A stretch of DNA of 64,000 nt from Maribacter polysiphoniae (lineage in GTDB: Bacteria > Bacteroidota > Bacteroidia > Flavobacteriales > Flavobacteriaceae), in the NCBI RefSeq assembly GCF_003148665.1, contig NZ_QGGQ01000002.1, forward strand, positions 62,001 through 126,000. The letters run 5' to 3'. How positions within the stretch are numbered: the stretch's first letter is position 1; each line of letters opens with the position of its first letter. The position numbers and the translations under genes are program-made. Shown here in pieces: positions 58,959-64,000 of the stretch. The notes beneath the pieces are model-generated. The model did no database searches, was not told the origin of the DNA, and saw nothing but the letters and a program-made list of their open reading frames with translations.

Positions 58959-61523
58959 TTGGGTAAATCATCGAAGGTATTTATCGTTCTCCTTATTGCG
59001 GCCGTAGCCATACTTATGTTTATCGGCAGCACTTCCTATCGTCAAATCAAAGCGTTGGGGGAATCTTCGGAAATGGTGGCCCATACCCTCCGTGTAGAGA
59101 CCGAAATACATAGGTTATTCTCACAATACACTTGGTTGCAATCTGAGGTCTACGAAACGAACCTTCTTAAAACCGCAACCATACACAGGGATTTTGAGGC
59201 CCAAAAAGATAGTATAGCGGACACCTTTGACGGTTTGGTACAACTGACTGCAGACAATCGCAATCACCAACAAAATCTTCAGAAAGTACGGGTATTACAA
59301 GAAGAGCTGTATGGCATCCTTCCCCGCATTGTCGATACCCAGAACGATCCTTACGTAGAAAATACGGCTATTGAAACGCTTAACACAACAATGAAGGCTT
59401 TGCAAACCATTAAGTTCAACATGCTGAACGAAGTAGCATCGCTTTTAAAAAAGTACAAGGAGGCACATCATTCAAACGTATTCCTAACACCCTTGATGAC
59501 GCTTTTGTTGGGCATCTTCGCCCTTTGTGTTTTTCTCATTGCGTTTTGGCGCTTAAACAATGAACGCAAAGAGACGAAAAGGACCCAAAAGTTTTTGGAA
59601 AGCATCTTGGAGACCTCTAAAAATGTCATTAGCTACTTTGAACCGGTACATGATGCTTCCGGTAAGATCATAGACTTCAATATGGCGTATCACCATAAGA
59701 ACATTCACGATGTTCTGGAAAAATCGAAGCCGCCCAGGGAAGGTAGGTTACTATCGAAAGCCTTTCCCCAGCATTTTGAAAATGGTGTTTTTGAACATTT
59801 CGTGAAGTGCATTGAGGAAAATCAAAATCAAAATTTTGAAAAGCAGTACGATTTTGGCGAAAAGCGGTTTTGGTACGATACTACCACCACCAAATTGGAC
59901 AAGGGTATATTGATTACCTCCCGCGACACGACTTCGGAACGCATTGCTTTGGACAGCCTATCCAAATCCAAGGAGCTCCTCGAAAAACGAAATCTGGAAT
60001 TACTCGACAACCGTGCCTTTTTGGGCAATATCCTAAAGAGCATCTCCAATGTGGTCATTCACCTCAAATCCATTCGAAATGACGAAGGGACCATCGTTGA
60101 TTTTGAACTTCTATTTGTCAATGATGCCATAAACAACATTACAGGGGATATTCCGGAAGAGGTAAAACATCAAAGGGCCTCTAAATTATATCCCAGCATT
60201 TTTACCAGCGGTGTTTTTGAAAAGTTGGTAAGTTGTATTGAGGAAAGGCAACAGGTGGATTATGAGACCCATTTTGAAAAAAATGGAAACAAGAGATGGT
60301 TCCAGGCCACGGCAATAAAATTGAATGATGGGGTTACCGTCACAACCCGGGATATTACCGAAGAAAAATTGAAATCTGAACGCCTACAGGTGTTGAATGA
60401 TCAGTTATCGGTGCAGAACTCCATTTTCAAGGATGCTGAAGGGGTCGCCGATATTGGAAGTTATGTATGGTATCTCGACACGGGTGATGCTTCGATATCC
60501 GATAATTTTTACCGTATTCTTGGACACGAGCCCAATTCATTTGAAATCACTTTTGAAATGTATCGAAAATTCGTTCACCCCGATGACCTTGAACTTTATG
60601 ATCGGTTGGGTGAAGAGACTACCGCCAAAGGGTCGTCCAATGTACATTCTTACAGAATTATAGCAAAGGATGGCCAGGTTAAGCATCTCTTCTTAAACGG
60701 AAGAACTACGGAAAGGATGGGTAGACCGGTTTCCCTTGGCGTCGTTCAGGATATTACAGAAAGTGTATTGGCCGATCAAGAGTTAAGGGTGAAGAATGAA
60801 GCCTTGGAACGTTCCAATGCCGAACTTAGATCTTTCAATCGTGTTGCGAGCCATGACCTTCAAGAACCCATGCGGAAAATACAATTATTCGTCTCAAGGA
60901 TTTCCGAAGCAGAACAGGATCGTCTATCCGAAAAGGGGAAAGTATATTTCGAAAAAGTCAGTAGTGCCGCAAACCGCATGCAGACACTCATTAAATACTT
61001 ATTGGCCTATTCGCGTTTAAACAAAAAGAAAGATGATTTCAGTAAGGTCTCGCTCCATGAAATTGTCACCAAGGTCTTGGATGATTTGGAAGAGCGTATC
61101 GCGGAAATGGGAGTAGAAATCACAGTGGACAAACTACCAAAGATAAATGCGATTCCCTTTCAAATAGATCAATTATTGGGCAATTTGGTTTCCAATGCCA
61201 TTAAATACCGTAGTTTGACCGAACCTGCGAGAATAGTCATCGATTGTAAAAAATTACCACGGAATAAAGTACCTGGGGATTTTGACAAGAAAAAAGAGTA
61301 TTACTACCGCCTATCGGTAATCGATAACGGTATCGGTTTTGATAATGCCCATGCCCAAAAGATCTTCGGACTTTTTGAACGCCTACACCAAAGGGATGAA
61401 TACTCGGGTACCGGAATCGGTTTGGCCATTTGTAAAAAAATAGCGGAGAACCACGATGGCTATATCATTGCAGAGAGTGAAAAAGGCAAAGGATCGACTT
61501 TCTGTGTTTACCTACCTGTATAA
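58959..61523 (+). CDS. PAS-domain sensor histidine kinase (phytochrome-like core)
   Basis: 854 residues. No ATG is in frame near the start; TTG at 58959 gives MGKSSKVFIVLLIAAVAIL, a clean first transmembrane helix, with a stop codon a few codons upstream. A periplasmic helical (CHASE3-like) segment lies between helices at about 8-26 and 181-201. Three PAS-like units follow (about 215-335, 350-470, 485-610), then HisKA (RVASHDLQEPMRKIQLFVSRI, near 628) and the HATPase (N-box LVSNAIKYRS, GTGIGLAICKKIAENHDG). The SHDLQEP box is of the phytochrome-kinase type. The response regulator is immediately upstream. Confidence 0.88.
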   Translation: MGKSSKVFIVLLIAAVAILMFIGSTSYRQIKALGESSEMVAHTLRVETEIHRLFSQYTWLQSEVYETNLLKTATIHRDFEAQKDSIADTFDGLVQLTADNRNHQQNLQKVRVLQEELYGILPRIVDTQNDPYVENTAIETLNTTMKALQTIKFNMLNEVASLLKKYKEAHHSNVFLTPLMTLLLGIFALCVFLIAFWRLNNERKETKRTQKFLESILETSKNVISYFEPVHDASGKIIDFNMAYHHKNIHDVLEKSKPPREGRLLSKAFPQHFENGVFEHFVKCIEENQNQNFEKQYDFGEKRFWYDTTTTKLDKGILITSRDTTSERIALDSLSKSKELLEKRNLELLDNRAFLGNILKSISNVVIHLKSIRNDEGTIVDFELLFVNDAINNITGDIPEEVKHQRASKLYPSIFTSGVFEKLVSCIEERQQVDYETHFEKNGNKRWFQATAIKLNDGVTVTTRDITEEKLKSERLQVLNDQLSVQNSIFKDAEGVADIGSYVWYLDTGDASISDNFYRILGHEPNSFEITFEMYRKFVHPDDLELYDRLGEETTAKGSSNVHSYRIIAKDGQVKHLFLNGRTTERMGRPVSLGVVQDITESVLADQELRVKNEALERSNAELRSFNRVASHDLQEPMRKIQLFVSRISEAEQDRLSEKGKVYFEKVSSAANRMQTLIKYLLAYSRLNKKKDDFSKVSLHEIVTKVLDDLEERIAEMGVEITVDKLPKINAIPFQIDQLLGNLVSNAIKYRSLTEPARIVIDCKKLPRNKVPGDFDKKKEYYYRLSVIDNGIGFDNAHAQKIFGLFERLHQRDEYSGTGIGLAICKKIAENHDGYIIAESEKGKGSTFCVYLPV

Positions 61524-61856
61524 GATACTGTTTCACTTCACGACAGTATCCTATTCTTAAATGACACCTTATAGGGTTTTAGCCGTTACGTATCGTCCCA
61601 TCCTGACAATCATACACTGCACATCGATGCAATAAAGGGTAGAACTCGGCCATACGTCCCCAATTACATATAACCTTACCATCTTTCAATTCCCCAAAAC
61701 AGTCCATTTTTCATGATTTTTAACTTTTTGTTTAGACTATTCCAATAATTATATAACAGAATACGAAAATTCTATAACAGCGCAGGGAGGGTTGATAACG
61801 AACTTTGCATCAAGCATATTGGAAGATCGATTACGAACCCTCTAAAAAACAACACC
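61524..61856. other. 333-bp intergenic region
   Basis: Apart from the small minus-strand frame at 61579-61707, nothing convincing. The right part is the promoter of the AraC gene at 61857. Runs of T and imperfect inverted repeats are seen but no strong terminator after the kinase. Confidence 0.5.
61579..61707 (-). CDS. Possible small Cys-rich protein (42 residues)
   Basis: ATG 61707 to TAA 61581-61579. The product begins MDCFGELKDGKVICNWGRMA, continues through EFYPLLHRCAVYDC and ends QDGTIRNG. Cysteines at 3, 14, 29 and 34 and several aromatics give it the composition of a folded domain, unlike a random frame. There is no overlap with another gene. It is too short to name a family, and an upstream promoter is not obvious, although AT-rich sequence precedes it. 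It could equally be chance. Confidence 0.4.
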   Translation of the reverse strand: MDCFGELKDGKVICNWGRMAEFYPLLHRCAVYDCQDGTIRNG

Positions 61857-62888
61857 ATGAAAATCATTGAACTCAACACAAATACCATCGAGGATATCTT
61901 TAAGCAGTTACAGACCGATTTAGGGGGCACACTTGAAAGTTTACCTAAAGAGTATAGTTTGGTCCTTGATAATGAATTGGCCCAAGGTGAAATTACAGGA
62001 ATCGTGGTGAACGATACGATTTCATTCCTGGAATACGATGTCATCTTTAACCATGATACCGTAATACTAAACCATACCCCAGTGACCAATCCTATTTACT
62101 TTCTCTATTGTGCCGAGGGAAAAATGAACCATAGCTTTGGTTTGAAAGGTATACAAAGGACCCTTAAACAATTTCAAACTGGAATCTTTGCTTGCGATCC
62201 AAGTCGGGATACCGCGATGTTCTTCGAAAAAGAACAACGTACACGGTTTTCATATATTTCCGTGGACACCCATGCCAAAGGAATGGTCAAGAACAACATC
62301 AACCTACTCCAAACCCAATTATTGGAAACCTTTATGCCCAAAGCGGGTAAGGAGATCTTTGCTTATATAGGCTCTTATAACCTAAAGGTTGCCGAAAAGA
62401 TGGAAGAACTACAGGCCATTAAACAAAAGGGTATTGTACGAAGACTTCTGGTAAAGGGTATAGTTCACCTCATGTTGGCCTTGGAAGTACAACAACACAA
62501 AGAGGATATTCTAAGTTTGAAGAACAACCGTGGGTCTTTAAGTCAAAATGAGATGGAAACCATAAAGGAATTATCGGACTTTATCCAAAACTATCCCGAA
62601 CGGAAATTCAGTTTAAAGGGATTGGCAAAAAAAGCGGGTACCTCCCCAGCTAAATTACAAGAAGGTTTTAAACTACTCCATAACCGTACCGTATCTGATT
62701 ATATCAGGCATGTACGTATTGAAACCGCTGAAAATCTAATCCGTACAACCGATATGAACATTTCCGAAATTGTTTATACCATAGGTTTGACCAGTAGGAG
62801 TTATTTCTCAAAGATTTTTAAGGAGAAGTACAATTGCAGCCCTAAATACTATCAAGACCATCAGGATGGGATTACCCTATCGGCTTAA
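61857..62888 (+). CDS. AraC-family transcriptional regulator
   Basis: 343 residues. The N-terminal 200 residues are a sensory domain with IFFEKEQRTRFSYISVDTHAKGM. The C-terminal double helix-turn-helix (FSLKGLAKKAGTSPAKLQEGFKLLHNRTVSDYIRHVRIETAENLIRTTDMNISEIVYTIGLTSRSYFSKIFKEKYNCSPKYYQ) is canonical. Similar PchR-like regulators respond to siderophores or small molecules. It is followed by a strong terminator. Its targets may include the neighbouring dps. Confidence 0.9.
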   Translation: MKIIELNTNTIEDIFKQLQTDLGGTLESLPKEYSLVLDNELAQGEITGIVVNDTISFLEYDVIFNHDTVILNHTPVTNPIYFLYCAEGKMNHSFGLKGIQRTLKQFQTGIFACDPSRDTAMFFEKEQRTRFSYISVDTHAKGMVKNNINLLQTQLLETFMPKAGKEIFAYIGSYNLKVAEKMEELQAIKQKGIVRRLLVKGIVHLMLALEVQQHKEDILSLKNNRGSLSQNEMETIKELSDFIQNYPERKFSLKGLAKKAGTSPAKLQEGFKLLHNRTVSDYIRHVRIETAENLIRTTDMNISEIVYTIGLTSRSYFSKIFKEKYNCSPKYYQDHQDGITLSA

Positions 62889-62912
62889 AACCATCAATAC
62901 GCAACAATACCA

Positions 62913-62939
62913 AATCCGCCTTTTAGGCGGATTTTTTTA
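62913..62939 (+). terminator. Rho-independent terminator
   Basis: AATCCGCC / GGCGGATT (62913-62920 and 62926-62933), loop TTTTA, then seven T. Ends the AraC gene. Confidence 0.9.
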
Positions 62940-63087
62940 TACCCCAAACCAAGGTATACCCCTAAAATAGTTGATATTGAAAAATGGACCACAGTCCATG
63001 AAAACACCATTCTTATGCAAGGACCAATCCATGGTGATGCCGCGTTCAAATGAAATCCTTTGAGGTCCCGTGTCGGATACCTTATGC

Positions 63088-63130
63088 CATAAAACAGCAA
63101 CAGCAAGGAAAATCCCTTGCTGTTGCTGTA
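63088..63130 (-). terminator. Rho-independent terminator of dps
   Basis: Perfect 15-bp stem (63094-63108 with 63115-63129, ACAGCAACAGCAAGG / CCTTGCTGTTGCTGT), followed on the minus strand by a T run. It lies 22 bases after the dps stop. Confidence 0.9.
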
Positions 63131-63151
63131 CTACTTAGTGATGTTCTTAGA

Positions 63152-63643
63152 CTATGAGAATGTTTTTAATGAGGAGCGCAGCATCCAAGCCATTTGTTCG
63201 TGCATTTGCATTATTGCCGTAATAAAATCGGCAGTACCCTCATCATTATGTGCTTCTGCATTTTCACCGATACTCTCCCTTATAAACTGGATCATCGTAT
63301 TGTGGTCTTCCAATAAAACCTCCATAAAACTAGCACTATCATTTGTTCCAGGCCCATTTTCCTTTAGTCCTGACAGTTCCAAAAATTGTTGCATACTCCC
63401 AGGGGCATAAAAGCCCAACATTCGAATACGTTCAGCAACCTCATCAATCGTTTTTTCCAATTTGCCATATTCCTCTTCAAAAAAGACATGTTTACTGTGA
63501 AAATCCAATCCCTCAACATTCCAGTGGGCGTTTCTGTACTTTGTATACATAATGAACTCATCTGAAAGTAGCTGTTTGAGCATCTTAACGACGGCTTTCC
63601 TATTATCTTTTTTTATGCCAATGGCGGTTTCTGTACTTTCCAT
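63152..63643 (-). CDS. dps: Dps-family DNA-binding ferritin-like protein
   Basis: 163 residues. The ferroxidase-site motif NAHWNVEGLDFHSKHVFFEEEYGKLEKTIDEVAERIRMLG (about 39-78) carries His41, His52, Asp/Glu and Glu66-like ligands of Dps; LEDHNTMIQFIRESI and TADFITAIMQMHEQMAWMLRSSL complete the four-helix bundle. Normal length. Oxidises and stores iron and protects DNA from peroxide. The promoter has the GCGTCAA box. It lies opposite the AraC regulator. Confidence 0.92.
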   Translation of the reverse strand: MESTETAIGIKKDNRKAVVKMLKQLLSDEFIMYTKYRNAHWNVEGLDFHSKHVFFEEEYGKLEKTIDEVAERIRMLGFYAPGSMQQFLELSGLKENGPGTNDSASFMEVLLEDHNTMIQFIRESIGENAEAHNDEGTADFITAIMQMHEQMAWMLRSSLKTFS

Positions 63644-63669
63644 ATATTTTGTTTTTTTAAGTTTATACC

Positions 63670-63706
63670 CAAATATAAGGGCACCTACCTGATTCGCTTG
63701 ACGCTA
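63670..63706 (-). promoter_or_regulatory. GCGTCAA-box promoter, dps
   Basis: TAGCGTCAA on the minus strand (63706-63698) with TTTG at 63673-63670, 33 bp apart, about 27 bases before the dps ATG. Same geometry as the YtxH and DUF1328 promoters. Confidence 0.6.
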
Positions 63707-63823
63707 AAAATCAAATAATTGCCCCTAACAAAACCCATCCCCGCCCAGATGGATCCATGGCCGGTCGATGAATACCATAAGGGATTCCATAATTTGAATA
63801 GGGGCCACAACCACGCTGTTCGA

Positions 63824-63881
63824 TTGCGTTAAAATTCGAATGTATTGGGATACCGAAGATTTACTGGGCACAATACATTTG
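63824..63881 (+). promoter_or_regulatory. Promoter of small RNA candidate
   Basis: A perfect -7 box TACATTTG (63874-63881). A box TTGCGTTAA lies at 63824-63832, 54 bp upstream of TTTG (33 plus 21), and a weaker TTGGGATAC lies at exactly 33 bp (63845-63853), suggesting two tandem sites. Confidence 0.5.
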
Positions 63882-63887
63882 TACTAT

Positions 63888-63961
63888 AAGTATATGACAA
63901 TGATCCTCTTGGGGAAGAGGTTCAAACAAGTTAAAAGGGACGCGTGGGGCGTCCCTTTTTG
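63888..63961 (+). ncRNA. Small RNA candidate, about 75 nt
   Basis: Between a good -7 box and a strong terminator (AAAAGGGACGC / GCGTCCCTTTT, 63933-63959) lie two stem-loops; the first is CCTCTT-GGGG-AAGAGG (63905-63920). A 22-codon frame fits inside but looks unlike a protein. It may be a free small RNA or an attenuator for a gene outside the window. Confidence 0.5.
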
Positions 63962-64000
63962 ATTCTACCCAACATTTACAATGCTACCCCATAGGGATAG

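Larger units (their letters stand above)
63644..64000. other. 357-bp region right of dps
   Basis: Contains the dps promoter and the small RNA candidate with its promoter and terminator. The last 39 bases show no gene. Confidence 0.6.

Noticed and set aside
1-64000. CRISPR arrays, tRNA or rRNA genes, insertion sequences
   Set aside because: No spaced direct-repeat array, cloverleaf, rRNA-like segment or transposase/inverted-terminal-repeat pair was found on either strand.

Overview
The window looks like a chromosomal segment from a member of the Flavobacteriaceae (Bacteroidota), probably marine. The evidence is the gene content (DUF4270, DUF4907, DUF6090, DUF6515, LytS/LytTR pairs, many SusD-era style lipoproteins and FG-GAP proteins), the AT-rich sequence, the near absence of Shine-Dalgarno sites, and promoters with the Bacteroidota TAnnTTTG -7 element. 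No rRNA, tRNA, CRISPR array, insertion sequence or prophage was seen.

Layout. (1) 1-3.1 kb: an exported redox operon (ferredoxin, ferric-reductase-like membrane protein, Tat-exported flavoprotein running off the left edge) and two small membrane proteins, one PepSY-associated. (2) 3.1-12.2 kb: a CotH / VTC / DUF4956 / DUF2490 / polysaccharide-binding cluster with DUF1566 and Spy-like genes, littered with decayed duplicates: the tail of a carbohydrate-binding gene, a frameshifted Spy-like gene, and a promoter joined to the last bases of a DUF1566-like gene. (3) 12.5-33.0 kb: one very tight 12-gene minus-strand operon of unknown function, holding four FG-GAP/ASPIC-UnbV (CRTAC1-type) secreted proteins, a radical SAM enzyme, an asparagine-synthase-like enzyme without the glutaminase nucleophile region, two orphan type 1 periplasmic binding proteins, a RidA-family protein, a secreted propeller, a propeller-MauG cytochrome and a hydrazine-synthase-alpha-like haem protein. 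This is the best candidate for an undescribed system. (4) 33.5-39.9 kb: a TolC / MacA-like adaptor / ATPase / MacB-like efflux operon ending in a LytS-type kinase and a LytTR regulator. (5) 39.9-47.3 kb: secreted phosphatase, DUF6515, outer-membrane protein, DUF4270, then a kelch lipoprotein / DUF4907 / second LytS-LytTR operon. (6) 47.4-54.1 kb: ordinary single genes (DEAD-box helicase, TlpA-like thioredoxin, PIG-L deacetylase, S66 carboxypeptidase). (7) 54.3-63.7 kb: a general-stress block (YtxH, holin-like, MscS, four-helix-bundle protein, DUF1328, Dps) with AraC regulators, a response regulator and a PAS-type histidine kinase.

Two regulatory architectures were found by hand alignment. Seven promoters (upstream of the redox operon, CotH, VTC operon, a non-coding/decayed locus at 7.4 kb, the Spy/DUF1566 operon, the efflux operon and the kelch operon) carry 9-bp direct half-sites close to TTsGTTGAT on an exact 21-bp lattice, with the -7 TTTG exactly 62 bp after the first half-site of the inner pair. 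Direct repeats with two-turn spacing are the known layout for LytTR regulators, and two LytTR genes lie in this window and in two of these very operons. Separately, the YtxH operon, DUF1328 and dps share a (T/A)-GCGTCAA box exactly 33 bp upstream of TTTG.

Together, regions 1, 2, 4 and 5 read as one cell-envelope regulon, region 3 as an independent secreted/biosynthetic system, and region 7 as a stress-response block. All coordinates and motif spacings come from reading the sequence; family names are from recognition without database search.
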